From the NCBI GenBank assembly GCA_963762525.1, contig CAVXKT010000001.1:372001-436000 (forward strand): a DNA stretch of 64,000 bases. The letters are read 5' to 3'. The notes beneath the pieces were generated by a model, which saw only the letters and a program-made list of their open reading frames with translations, had not been told where the DNA came from and did no database searches. Source of the stretch: DATFDN01 sp963762525 (GTDB lineage Bacteria; Pseudomonadota; Alphaproteobacteria; Acetobacterales; Acetobacteraceae). The translations under genes were made by a program, and so were the position numbers. This document shows positions 1 to 9,960 of the stretch, one piece after another. The number at the start of each line of letters is the position of its first letter. Position 1 is the first letter of the stretch.

Positions 1-48
1 GGTAACGACCACGATCGGCCGTCCGAAGCTGTCCACATCCGCGCTCAT
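1..48 (-). CDS. fabF1XL: beta-ketoacyl-ACP synthase, 5' end only
   Basis: Only the first 16 codons lie in the window; the gene continues off the left edge. An ATG (CAT at 46-48) opens a peptide ending in RPIVVVT, which matches the first beta strand of FabF-type condensing enzymes. It starts 8 bp after the stop of another ketosynthase-like gene, on the same strand. In Rhizobium the order acpXL-fabZXL-fabF2XL-fabF1XL makes the very-long-chain acyl group of lipid A, and this gene holds the fabF1XL position. The assignment rests on that gene order more than on the 16 residues seen. Confidence 0.6.
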   Translation of the reverse strand, partial: MSADVDSFGRPIVVVT

Positions 49-56
49 GCCGATCC

Positions 57-1229
57 TTACGCCGCCGTGACCAGCGCCATCGCCTCGCCCCGCCAATGTC
101 CCCAGCCGGTGACGATCGCCTGCCGCAGCGGTCCCGCCATCGGCGCCTCGGCCGCCTCCAGCGGCGGGAACAACGTGCCCCGGCTCACCGCCCATGCGGC
201 CAGCGCGACGGCGGCCGGAAAGGCCGGTTCCAATGCATGACCGAGCGCGGTGCCGGCGGCCCGCACCGGCAGCTCAAGCAACTCCAGAAAACCATGCTCC
301 TCCGACGTCGCCGGCTCCACGCCGGAAGCGGCGGAGATCACCGCCGCCCCGGGCAGGTCGAGCAGTGAGCGCATGGCTGCCAACTGTTGCGCCGCGTTGC
401 GCGTGGCCTCGCCGGGGCGGCGGCGGCAACGATCCGCCCCGACCGCAGCAATGCCGGCGATCGGCGTCACGCCCCGTGCCTCGGCGCCGGCGCGGCTCTC
501 GATGACCAGGAAGCAGCCGAGCGAGCCCAGTACCATCCCACCGCCGCGCTTTGCGCGATCCCACACCGGCGACCAGGCGTCGCGAAGCAGCGTGCGGCCG
601 AGCGCATAATTCAGCAGCATTTCCGGCCGCTCGCCATTCATGGCGCCGCCGACGAGAAACAAATCGCCCTGCCCGGCGGCGATGCGCGCGCACGCGACCC
701 GCACCGCGTCGGCGCCCGCCTGTTCCTCGCCCATGAAGGTTCGCGACGAGCCGACGACGCCGTGCACGATCGAGATATTGCCGGCCAGCAAATTGGAGAG
801 CTGCGCGAGAAAGAGTGTCGGGCGCAGTCCGGTCATCAGCTCGGTATTCAAGCTCGCGGCCGGATCGGCCAGCACGGCGGCATCCACCGCCGGGTCGCGC
901 TCGCCGCCGCCGGCGCAAACGATCATGTGGGTACGCGCAAGCAAGGCGGCGTCGCCCTTTACACCGGCCTGCTCCAAGGCGAGCCCGGCGGCGTGCACGC
1001 CGATGCGCTGCCACGGCTCCATCTGCCGCTGATCGCCGCGCTTGGGGATTTGGCGGTCGAACTCCAGGGGTGCGATCGGGTGCACCGGGAATGGTGCGAA
1101 ACGCTCCAGGTCAACAACCGGATGCAACCCGCCCGGCGCGGAGAATGCCGCCCAATGCGCGTCCGGCCCCTCGCCCAGGGAAGAGACGAGGCCGATGCCG
1201 CTGATGAGGGCGTCGCGCTCACGCGGCAT
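57..1229 (-). CDS. fabF2XL: divergent beta-ketoacyl synthase of the lipid A VLCFA cluster (FabF2XL-like)
   Basis: 390 aa with a thiolase/ketosynthase fold signature: an N-terminal ISGIGLVSSLG strand, a central LFLVGGA motif and a C-terminal GTALGHALEPA segment. The loop that normally carries the nucleophilic cysteine reads GSSRTFMGEE, with no Cys. The protein may therefore be a non-condensing, chain-length-factor-like partner of the next gene's FabF; that is inference. It overlaps the upstream dehydratase gene by 11 bp, which suggests one transcript from acpXL. The expected role is elongation of acyl-AcpXL to C26-C28 for transfer to lipid A. Confidence 0.8.
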   Translation of the reverse strand: MPRERDALISGIGLVSSLGEGPDAHWAAFSAPGGLHPVVDLERFAPFPVHPIAPLEFDRQIPKRGDQRQMEPWQRIGVHAAGLALEQAGVKGDAALLARTHMIVCAGGGERDPAVDAAVLADPAASLNTELMTGLRPTLFLAQLSNLLAGNISIVHGVVGSSRTFMGEEQAGADAVRVACARIAAGQGDLFLVGGAMNGERPEMLLNYALGRTLLRDAWSPVWDRAKRGGGMVLGSLGCFLVIESRAGAEARGVTPIAGIAAVGADRCRRRPGEATRNAAQQLAAMRSLLDLPGAAVISAASGVEPATSEEHGFLELLELPVRAAGTALGHALEPAFPAAVALAAWAVSRGTLFPPLEAAEAPMAGPLRQAIVTGWGHWRGEAMALVTAA

Positions 1230-1692
1230 TCAGGAGCTCCTCCGGCACGCCCACACGGCGCGCGTGGGCAATCATGGCGACGCGCATCTCAGGGTCCGGA
1301 AACGGCACCACGCGATAGGTGATCTCGGCATAAGCGGCCTCCCGTCCTTCCAGCTCCAGCCGGCCCGCCGCCACCGCATAGCCGGAGCCGTCATGGACCA
1401 GCCGCGCTTCCGCGTACAGCAGCTGGCCCGGCAGCACGAAGGCGCGCAGCTTCGCCTCTTTCACCTGCGCCAGAAATGCCATCCGCTCGAAGCGCGCGCG
1501 CGCGAGAATCAGCCAGCCGCCGGTTTGCGCGATGGTTTCGATCATCAACGCGCCGGGGAGAAGCGGATGGCCGGGAAAATGGCCCTCGAACACCGGGCTT
1601 TCGGCCGGCACCCTGCATTCGGCGCGCACGTGTCCGCCGCCGGGATCAAGCTCCGTCACCCGGTCCAGCATCTGAAAATACTCGAGACGCAT
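1219..1692 (-). CDS. fabZXL: 3-hydroxyacyl-ACP dehydratase for VLCFA synthesis
   Basis: 157 aa single hotdog domain of FabZ/FabA type. The catalytic histidine motif GHFPGHPLLPG lies near residues 37-47 and the acidic residue near 52 in MIETIAQTGG. It would dehydrate 3-hydroxyacyl-AcpXL in each elongation cycle. It starts 10 bp downstream of acpXL and overlaps the ketosynthase gene behind it. Both its size and its position fit fabZXL of the rhizobial lipid A acyl cluster. A housekeeping FabZ is less likely because that gene normally sits beside lpxD and lpxA. Confidence 0.85.
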   Translation of the reverse strand: MRLEYFQMLDRVTELDPGGGHVRAECRVPAESPVFEGHFPGHPLLPGALMIETIAQTGGWLILARARFERMAFLAQVKEAKLRAFVLPGQLLYAEARLVHDGSGYAVAAGRLELEGREAAYAEITYRVVPFPDPEMRVAMIAHARRVGVPEELLNAA

Positions 1693-1702
1693 TCCGAAAA
1701 GG

Positions 1703-1984
1703 TCAGGCCGCCTTCGCCGCGACCAGGGAATCGATGTTGGCGCACAGATCGCGGACCACGAAGTAGCGATCCGAGGATACCTTGCCCTCGTTCACCTCCT
1801 GCGTCCATTGCTCCAATGGCATCTTGATGCCGAACGCCTTGTCGATGGCGAACGCCACGTCGAGGAAATCGAGACTGTCGATGCCGAGATCGTTGATCGC
1901 ATGGCTGTCCGGCGCGATCTTCTCGGTCGGGATATCGCAGGTCTCGGAGATGATCCCGGAGACGGTTTCAAACGTTGATGCCAT
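1703..1984 (-). CDS. acpXL: acyl carrier protein AcpXL
   Basis: 93 aa acidic carrier protein with the phosphopantetheine attachment motif DSLDFLD (Ser near residue 37). Its length and the block EQWTQEVNEGKVS are typical of AcpXL and absent from housekeeping AcpP (about 78 aa). AcpXL holds the growing C26-C28 hydroxyacyl chain, which LpxXL then transfers to lipid A. It is the first gene of the minus-strand cluster, so the promoter should lie in the 86 bp before the lipoprotein gene's end; I see no clear -35/-10 elements there. Confidence 0.92.
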   Translation of the reverse strand: MASTFETVSGIISETCDIPTEKIAPDSHAINDLGIDSLDFLDVAFAIDKAFGIKMPLEQWTQEVNEGKVSSDRYFVVRDLCANIDSLVAAKAA

Positions 1985-2070
1985 TCACCAAGCCTCTGCC
2001 TCGGGGGCCGACTAACACCACAGCGATCACCACCCCGCAAGAGGCGGGCGCGGTGCGCTGCCTTGCAAAC

Positions 2071-2382
2071 CTACATCCAGTGCGGCGGCTGCCATTGCCA
2101 GCCGGAGGCCGACTGCGCCCAATAGCCGGGCATGAAGAGACTGCCGTGACCGGCGCGCGGTACATAGCGAGCCGGTTCCCATACATAGCCGGTGCCGTTC
2201 CAATCCCAATGCCCGGGCTGCAGGACCAACGGCGTCGAGGTGACCGGCGGCTTCGGAATCAACTCCTGCTGGGGCGGCGGCACGGGCGGCGGCGACATTG
2301 CGGCCCGCATATCCGAACGACAGCCGCCCAGCAGGGCGAGGCTGCCGGCTGCAAAGGCTGCTGCAAGCGCGAGTCTCGGCAT
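2071..2382 (-). CDS. small YXWxP-repeat lipoprotein
   Basis: 103 aa. The N-terminus is a hydrophobic signal ending in the lipobox LLGGC, with Cys near residue 21, followed by a proline-rich linker. The C-terminal half has the aromatic pattern GHWDWNG.YVW.P..YV and PGYW, as in YXWGXW/DUF-type envelope proteins of alphaproteobacteria. It is probably lipidated and exported to the outer membrane or periplasm. The function of the family is not known. A related Pro/Tyr/Trp-rich secreted protein is encoded at 45103-45396. Confidence 0.7.
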   Translation of the reverse strand: MPRLALAAAFAAGSLALLGGCRSDMRAAMSPPPVPPPQQELIPKPPVTSTPLVLQPGHWDWNGTGYVWEPARYVPRAGHGSLFMPGYWAQSASGWQWQPPHWM

Positions 2383-2462
2383 CGGGGCGGAGTCTCCGTC
2401 AGGTGGATTCGGCGCCCGACAGATGCCCCGGAAGGCAGCATTTGTCCATGGGGCGGGTCCGG

Positions 2463-3620
2463 TCAGCGCGGCAGCAGCAGCGTCGCCACCGCCTGCGCGG
2501 CGATTCCCTCGCCACGGCCGGTGAAGCCCAACCGCTCGCTAGTGGTGGCCTTCACCGACACCGCGTCCGGCGCCACCCCGAGCAGCGCCGCCAGCCGCGC
2601 CATCATGGCCGGGGCGTGCGGGGCGATTTTCGGACGTTCGCAGACGAGCGTGACATCGCAATTGGCGAGCACGCCGCCGCGGGCGGCGATTCGCCCGGCG
2701 GCATGAGCCAGAAAGCGCGCGCTGTCGGCATCCCTCCACGTCGCCTCGCTCGGCGGAAAGTGCCGGCCGATGTCGCCCTCGGCGAGCGCGCCGTAGATTG
2801 CGTCGCAGAGCGCGTGAATGCCCACATCGGCGTCGGAGTGTCCGGTGAGGCCCTGGTCATGCGCGATCTCGACGCCGCACAGAACGAGGCGCCGCCCGGC
2901 GGCGAACGCGTGCACGTCGAAGCCGGTGCCGACGCGCGGGATCAGACCGGCGGCCATGATGCGCTCCAATCGCGGAAAATCGGCGGGCAGGGTGAGCTTT
3001 ATGTTGTCCTCGTCGCCGGGAACGATCGCGACGGCCAGTCCCGCAGCCTCCAGCAACGCGGCGTCGTCGGTCGCCTCGTCGGTGCTCGCCCGATGCGCCG
3101 ACAACAACACGTCGAAGCGGAACGCCTGTGGAGTCTGCGCGCGGTAAAGGCCCGCGCGCGACACCGTCGCGGCGATTCGTCCCGCCTCGACCCGCTTCAG
3201 CGTGTCGGATACGGGGCAAGCCGGAATCGCGCCCGGCGCATCGGCCAACGCGTCGAGCAGCCCGGGGATGGTGCCCGGCGGGATGCACGGTCGGGCGGCA
3301 TCGTGGATCAGCACGATGTCGGGGGCGTGCGCGGCCAAGGCCTCCAGGCCGGCGCGCACGCTGGCCTGGCGGGTGGCGCCGCCCGCCACCGGCGGCAGAT
3401 GCTCGAGCCCGGCGAGTGCCGAGACGAGCGCCGACGCCTCGCCCACCGGCTGCAACAGCCCGACATGCGGGGCGAGCGCCGCGGCGGCATGGCGGAGGAC
3501 GGGCCGGCCGAGCAATGTCCGATACTGCTTCGGCACTTCGGCGCCGAACCGGCTACCGGTGCCTGCAGCGACGAGGACGGCGGCGAGGCGCCCGGGTGCG
3601 ATCGGGGCTTCACTCATCAT
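2463..3620 (-). CDS. ispDF: bifunctional IspD/IspF of the MEP isoprenoid pathway
   Basis: 385 aa fusion, as is common in alphaproteobacteria. The first 220 residues are the CTP:2-C-methyl-D-erythritol 4-phosphate cytidylyltransferase, with the nucleotide-binding stretch AAGTGSRFG and KQY near residue 27. From about residue 228 comes the 2,4-cyclodiphosphate synthase, with metal-binding DVH and the TGHSDADV motif. Together they catalyse steps three and five of isopentenyl diphosphate synthesis. The gene starts 50 bp from the left repeat of the DUF559 element. It is intact. Confidence 0.95.
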   Translation of the reverse strand: MMSEAPIAPGRLAAVLVAAGTGSRFGAEVPKQYRTLLGRPVLRHAAAALAPHVGLLQPVGEASALVSALAGLEHLPPVAGGATRQASVRAGLEALAAHAPDIVLIHDAARPCIPPGTIPGLLDALADAPGAIPACPVSDTLKRVEAGRIAATVSRAGLYRAQTPQAFRFDVLLSAHRASTDEATDDAALLEAAGLAVAIVPGDEDNIKLTLPADFPRLERIMAAGLIPRVGTGFDVHAFAAGRRLVLCGVEIAHDQGLTGHSDADVGIHALCDAIYGALAEGDIGRHFPPSEATWRDADSARFLAHAAGRIAARGGVLANCDVTLVCERPKIAPHAPAMMARLAALLGVAPDAVSVKATTSERLGFTGRGEGIAAQAVATLLLPR

Positions 3621-3670
3621 TCAGACTTGCGGCCGCCCAATGGAGCAGTGAGGAAGGCCAACAGAGTTAG

Positions 3671-4081
3671 TCCCCCCTCCCCTTGTGGGAGGGGGGTTAG
3701 GGGGAGGGGATCGGGCGGCCCGATTGCTCGCGTTCGCGCGGGATATGCGCCGACAGCCGACCGTTGGAGAGGCCCGGCTGTGGCTTGCGTTGGGTCGTCG
3801 GCAGCTAGCCGGGCTTAAATTCCGCCGGCAGGCTCCCGTCGGTCCGTTCATCGCCGATTTCTTTTGCCCATCTGCCCGACTTGTCGTTGAGGTCGATGGC
3901 GTTACCCATGAGGAATCCTGGACCGACACCGGACGGGATTTATGGATGAGCGCGCAGGGGCTGCGGGTATTTCGGGTCTGGCATGATGAGGTCATGAGCA
4001 ACCTTGAAGGCGTGTTGGCGGCGATCCGATCGGCTGCATGCGACCCCTCCCCCTAACCCCCTCCCGCAAGGGGAGGGGGGA
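3671..4081 (+). mobile_element. DUF559 gene bracketed by inverted repeats
   Basis: A 40-bp repeat at 3671-3710 and its near-perfect reverse complement at 4042-4081 enclose one gene. Each arm also contains its own hairpin (CCCTCCCC, short loop, GGGAGGGG). The gene's start codon lies in the left arm and its stop in the right arm, so gene and repeats appear to form one unit. The stop codon and last residues of the neighbouring MBL gene also lie in the right arm. A related repeat without a gene lies near 51918-51998. That it moves is inference; no target duplication was identified. Confidence 0.55.
3685..4056 (+). CDS. DUF559 (Vsr-like) endonuclease-domain protein
   Basis: 123 aa. The core has ARDMRR.PT.GEARLW, KFRRQ.PVGPFIADFFC and LVVEVDG, ending in RVFRVWHDEV. 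This is the DUF559 fold, related to the very-short-patch-repair endonuclease, with conserved acidic residues in ADF and EVDG. The first residues (MGGGLGGG) and the last (DPSP) are encoded by the flanking inverted repeats, so the true start may be an internal codon such as the ATG of residue 21. Chromosomal DUF559 proteins have no firmly established function. It is convergent with the MBL gene, overlapping it by 4 bp. Confidence 0.8.
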   Translation: MGGGLGGGDRAARLLAFARDMRRQPTVGEARLWLALGRRQLAGLKFRRQAPVGPFIADFFCPSARLVVEVDGVTHEESWTDTGRDLWMSAQGLRVFRVWHDEVMSNLEGVLAAIRSAACDPSP

Positions 4082-5117
4082 CTGCTTTTAGACCTTTGGC
4101 AGTCCGATACCGCTCGATGCCGTCGGCGCCGTGCTGCCGTTCGAGCTCGCCGCGACCGAGCATGTAGTTGACGTGCGCCAGCACCTCGCCGAAGGCGAAG
4201 CCGGTCTGGTGCGGGTCGAGGACGCGGGGGAAGACCCTGGGCACCAGCTCGGCGCCGGACAGCGGCGCGGCGCGGCACGAATCGGCGATCACCGTGCAGC
4301 GGCCGTCGTGATGGGTCATGAGCTCGTCGATCCGCGTGTGCAGTCCGTAAAACGGCAGGCCGTGGCCGGGCAGCACCAGCACGTCGGGCGCGACCGTTTC
4401 GCGGATCGCGGCGAGCGAGCGCAGATAGATGCCCAGCGCGTCGGCTTCCGGCTCCATCGCATAGACGCTCACATTGGGCGAAATGCGCGCGATCACCTGA
4501 TCGGCGGCGAAGAACAGCCCGGATTCGGCAGCCAGCAGCATCGCCTGTTCCAGCGCGTGTCCGCCCCCCGTAAGCACGCGGAAATCACGCGTCCCCACTC
4601 GCAACTCGTCGCCGTGCTTGAGTCGCGTGTAGGTGATCGGAACGCCGGTGGTCTGGCGCAGATATTCGTGACCACGGCTCAACACCAGCTCGGTGGTTTC
4701 CGCGTCGAGCCCGCGCCCCAGATAGAACGGGCGGTGCATGTCGGCGCCGAGATCGCCGGGGGCGTATTGCAGCGCCAGGCTGTAGAGATACTCCGGGCGC
4801 GGCATCAGCAGCTTGATATCGAACCGCTCGGTGAGCCACCCCGCCAGTCCGACATGGTCGGGATGGAAATGCGTCACGATCAGCCCGTTGAGCCGTCCCT
4901 CCGATAGCGGACCGGATAATGCCGCCTCCCACAGCGCCCGGCTGCGCGCATCGCCGAGCCCGGCATCGAGCACGGTCCAGCCGCCCGGCTGCTCCAGCAG
5001 GTAGATGTTCACATGATCCAGCCGGTACGGCAGCGGCAGGCGCAGCCACAGCACGCCGGGAGCGATCGGTTGGACACCACCGGGGGGCGGCGCCTCCGCA
5101 AAGGGAAAGCTGAGCAA
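4053..5117 (-). CDS. MBL-fold metallo-hydrolase
   Basis: 354 aa from a TTG codon at 5117, chosen because the open frame further upstream lies inside the ETF-QO gene and GGGGGG stands 11 nt before it. Metal ligands are visible: HFHPDH near residue 110, GGHALEQ, an ADQ aspartate and PGHG. The C-terminal region carries a GEVLAHVNYMLGRGE segment typical of the glyoxalase-II-like family with a C-terminal helical domain. It begins 5 bp after the ETF-QO stop, so the two are probably co-transcribed. The substrate is unknown. The last residues (PPPLAGGG) derive from the DUF559 element repeat. Confidence 0.8.
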   Translation of the reverse strand: MLSFPFAEAPPPGGVQPIAPGVLWLRLPLPYRLDHVNIYLLEQPGGWTVLDAGLGDARSRALWEAALSGPLSEGRLNGLIVTHFHPDHVGLAGWLTERFDIKLLMPRPEYLYSLALQYAPGDLGADMHRPFYLGRGLDAETTELVLSRGHEYLRQTTGVPITYTRLKHGDELRVGTRDFRVLTGGGHALEQAMLLAAESGLFFAADQVIARISPNVSVYAMEPEADALGIYLRSLAAIRETVAPDVLVLPGHGLPFYGLHTRIDELMTHHDGRCTVIADSCRAAPLSGAELVPRVFPRVLDPHQTGFAFGEVLAHVNYMLGRGELERQHGADGIERYRTAKGLKAVPPPLAGGG

Positions 5118-5122
5118 GGGTC

Positions 5123-6754
<1,632 letters not shown>

Positions 6755-6907
6755 CGGCTTCCCTCCTCGGCGGCGGGAACCTAAGCGGGAACCGGGCGCC
6801 TGTCACCGCAGACCCGGCACGAGCGGTTCGGGCTCGCATCCATGGGTCCGATTGCCTATGTGTGCGGCGCACCCCGCGTCCCCCGACGCAGCTACGCGAG
6901 AGGACGC

Positions 6908-8737
6908 ATGGACATCCGCAACATTGCCATCATCGCCCATGTCGATCATGGCAAGACCACGCTCGTCGATCAGCTTCTGCGCCAGTCCGGCGCCTTCCGG
7001 GAGCATCAGCTTGTGGCCGAGCGGGCGCTCGACCGCAACGAGCTGGAGCGCGAGCGCGGCATCACCATCCTGGCGAAATGCGCCTCGGTGGTCTGGAAGG
7101 GGGTGCGCATCAACGTCGTCGATACGCCCGGCCATGCCGATTTCGGCGGCGAGGTGGAGCGCATCCTGAGCATGGTGGACGGCGCCCTGGTGCTGGTGGA
7201 CGCCGCCGAGGGCGTGCTGCCGCAGACCAAGTTCGTGGTCGCCAAGGCGTTGGCGCGCGGGCTCCGGCCGATCGTCGTGGTCAACAAGGTCGATCGCGGC
7301 GACGCCCGCCCCGACGAGGTGCATACGGAGGTCTTCGATCTCTTCGCCGCCCTTGGCGCAACCGACGAACAACTTGATTTTCCGATGCTCTATGCGTCGG
7401 GCCGGCAAGGCTGGGCGGATCCGTCGCCGCACGGTCCGCGCCGCGACCTTTCGGCCCTGTTCGATCTGATCCTGCGCCACGTGCGCGCCCCGGCGCTGGC
7501 TGCGGAGGCGCCGTTCGCCATGATCGCGACCATTCTGGAATACGACAATTTCCTTGGCCGCGTGCTGACCGGGCGGTTGGAGCAGGGCCGCGCGCGGCTC
7601 AACATGCCGGTCAAGGTGCTGCGGCCGGACGGCAATGTGGTCGAGACCGGGCGCATGACCAAGCTGCTTTCGTTCCGTGGCCTCGACCGCGTCCCGGTCG
7701 AGCAGGCGGAGGCGGGCGACATCATCGCCGTCGCGGGCCTTGCCGAGGCCACGGTCCCGGATACGATCGGCGCGCCGGAGCTCGCCGCCCCGTTGCCGGC
7801 GGCGGCGGTCGATCCGCCCACCTTGGCGATGACGTTCCGCATCAACGACGGTCCGCTGGCCGGGCGCGAGGGCAAGAAGGTCACCAGCCGCCAGATCCGC
7901 GAGCGGCTGTTTCGCGAGGCCGACGGCAACGTCGCCATCCGCGTCTCCGACAGCAACGAAACCGAGGCCTTCGAGGTCGCCGGCCGTGGCGAGCTGCAAC
8001 TGGGCGTGCTGATCGAGCAAATGCGCCGCGAGGGCTTCGAACTCTGCATTGGCCGCCCGCGCGTGCTGACCCGCCGCAACCCCGAGACCGGCGAACGCGA
8101 GGAGCCGATGGAGGAGGCGCTGGTCGATGTGGACGAGCCCTATTCGGGCATCGTGGTCGAGAAGCTGGCGCGCCGGAAGGGCGAGCTGCGCGACATGCGG
8201 CCCTCGGGCGGCGGCAAGGTGCGGCTGAGCTTCCTGATCCCGAGCCGCGGGCTGATCGGCTATCATGGGGAGTTTCTCACCGATACGCGCGGGACCGGGG
8301 TCATGAATCGGCTGTTCGCCGGCTATGGGGCGTGGAAGGGACCGCTGGAGGGGCGGCGCACCGGGTCGCTGATCTCCAACGCCGACGGCGAGGCGGTCCA
8401 TTACGCGCTGTTCTATCTACAGGAGCGCGGGACGCTGTTCGTGAGCCCCGGCGAGCGGGTCTATGTCGGCATGATCCTGGGCGAGCACAGCCGCGCCAAC
8501 GACCTCGACGTGAACCCGATCAAGGAGAAGAAACTCACCAATATCCGCGCCGCCGGCAAGGACGACGCGATGCTGCTGACACCGCCGCGCCGGATGAGCC
8601 TGGAGCAGGCGATCGCCTACGTCGAGGACGACGAGCTGGTGGAGATCACACCAGGCGCGGTCCGCCTGCGCAAGCGCTTCCTTGACCCGCACGCGCGCAA
8701 ACGCAGTGAGCGCCGGGGGGAGAGCGAGGCGGCGTAG
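6908..8737 (+). CDS. typA: ribosome-associated GTPase TypA/BipA
   Basis: 609 aa from the ATG at 6908 (MDIRNIAIIAHVDHGKTT); upstream in-frame codons are not family sequence. GTPase motifs are AHVDHGKT (P-loop), DTPGH and NKVDR. EF-G-like domains III and V and the TypA-specific C-terminal domain (GEHSRANDLDVNP, KEKKLTN) follow. It binds 70S ribosomes and helps assembly and stress or low-temperature growth. It is transcribed divergently from ETF-QO, with 153 bp between the starts that must hold both promoters. Confidence 0.96.
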   Translation: MDIRNIAIIAHVDHGKTTLVDQLLRQSGAFREHQLVAERALDRNELERERGITILAKCASVVWKGVRINVVDTPGHADFGGEVERILSMVDGALVLVDAAEGVLPQTKFVVAKALARGLRPIVVVNKVDRGDARPDEVHTEVFDLFAALGATDEQLDFPMLYASGRQGWADPSPHGPRRDLSALFDLILRHVRAPALAAEAPFAMIATILEYDNFLGRVLTGRLEQGRARLNMPVKVLRPDGNVVETGRMTKLLSFRGLDRVPVEQAEAGDIIAVAGLAEATVPDTIGAPELAAPLPAAAVDPPTLAMTFRINDGPLAGREGKKVTSRQIRERLFREADGNVAIRVSDSNETEAFEVAGRGELQLGVLIEQMRREGFELCIGRPRVLTRRNPETGEREEPMEEALVDVDEPYSGIVVEKLARRKGELRDMRPSGGGKVRLSFLIPSRGLIGYHGEFLTDTRGTGVMNRLFAGYGAWKGPLEGRRTGSLISNADGEAVHYALFYLQERGTLFVSPGERVYVGMILGEHSRANDLDVNPIKEKKLTNIRAAGKDDAMLLTPPRRMSLEQAIAYVEDDELVEITPGAVRLRKRFLDPHARKRSERRGESEAA

Positions 8738-8926
8738 GATCAGCAGTCGGAACCATCGGCGGGTGATGCGCCTCACGCCAAGGCCATCGCTCGGGGCTTC
8801 GCGCCGAGGGGAAAAGTTCCAAACGCAGGGCGGCTTCAACTTCAACACCGGCATGCTCGCCCGACGGCAACAACGTAAAGTTCAAGGCGATCGCACTCGG
8901 CGGCGCGGTCCGCTGGTAGCGACGGC

Positions 8927-9910
8927 CTAGACGCGCGGGTGCTCGCGGAAGAAGCGCAGCATCTCGCGCGTGGCATCGGGGCCGCGCGGATCGGTGTAAG
9001 AGCCTTCCGGGCTGCCGCCGGACCAGGCGTGGCCCGCACCTTCGATGATCCATCGCTCCAGCATCGTCCGTCCGTCCGCGCCGAGATAGGCGATGCGCTC
9101 ATAGGCGTGGCCGCCGGGAACCCGGGCACGTTCGGAACGGATGCTCCAGCGGCCATCTCCGGCTTGCGCGATGATCGCCTCGGCGTTGGCGGGATGCACC
9201 GTCCGGTCCTGGTCGCCGTGGAAGATGATCGTCGGCACCACCCGGCCGCGCCGGGGACGGAGGCTCGGCGCGGTGCCTTGGTGCATGGCGCGAAGCGCCG
9301 AGGCGAGATCGCTGGCGGCGCCGCAGGGCAGCCCCGAATGCACGCCGATCGCGGCGAAGAGGTCGGGATAGGTTTCCCCCATGATCGCCGCCGCCGCACC
9401 ACCGGCGGAGAGACCGGCGACGTAAACCCGATCGGCGGCGACCGCGTATCGGCTCATGATATCGCGAGTGATGCCGGCGATCAGCGATGGCTCGCCGCGA
9501 TCACGCTGCTGCTCGTCCGCCTGGAACCAGTTCCAACAACGCGACGCATTGGCGGCGGCGATCTGTTCGGGGTAGGCGACTAGGAAACCCTGCTCGTCGG
9601 CCGCCCGGTTCATGCGCGTGCCGGCGGCGAAATCGTCGGCCGACTGCGTGCAGCCATGCAGCATTACCATCAACGGCACCACTCGGCCGCGATAGGATTC
9701 CGGAACATAAAGCTTGTAGGGGCGTGTGCCGGCGTCCCCGGTATACGCTGCTTCGAGGAAACGTCCGTCGCCCGGCGGCGGCTTCTTCAGCTTTGCCTTC
9801 AGCAGCCCGCCTCGCCCGTGCGAGGGAGCAGCTTGCGGAAGCGAGCGATCCAGCAAACCGCGAAGGACAGATTTGGCTTCGGCGAGTCGGCCGCGTCGGG
9901 CACTGTTCAT
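8927..9910 (-). CDS. PHB depolymerase-family esterase
   Basis: 327 aa alpha/beta hydrolase. The oxyanion segment is LMVMLHGCTQ, the nucleophile elbow GLSAGG, a catalytic aspartate is likely near HGDQDRTVHP, and the histidine is in GAGHAWSGG. This is the LpqC/PHB-depolymerase esterase family. No signal peptide is apparent: the first 45 residues are Arg/Lys/Pro-rich and not hydrophobic, so a cytoplasmic role on polyhydroxyalkanoate or another ester is likely. The 189 bp between typA and this gene's end holds nothing I can identify. Confidence 0.8.
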   Translation of the reverse strand: MNSARRGRLAEAKSVLRGLLDRSLPQAAPSHGRGGLLKAKLKKPPPGDGRFLEAAYTGDAGTRPYKLYVPESYRGRVVPLMVMLHGCTQSADDFAAGTRMNRAADEQGFLVAYPEQIAAANASRCWNWFQADEQQRDRGEPSLIAGITRDIMSRYAVAADRVYVAGLSAGGAAAAIMGETYPDLFAAIGVHSGLPCGAASDLASALRAMHQGTAPSLRPRRGRVVPTIIFHGDQDRTVHPANAEAIIAQAGDGRWSIRSERARVPGGHAYERIAYLGADGRTMLERWIIEGAGHAWSGGSPEGSYTDPRGPDATREMLRFFREHPRV

Positions 9911-9960
9911 CGGCGTCTTCTCCTTCGGATATCGGCCGGGTTCGGAAAATGGTGGTGCGA

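Noticed and set aside
6803..8401. Minus-strand open frame of 532 codons across typA
   Set aside because: Antisense shadow of typA, which has complete GTPase motifs; no recognisable domain in the shadow.
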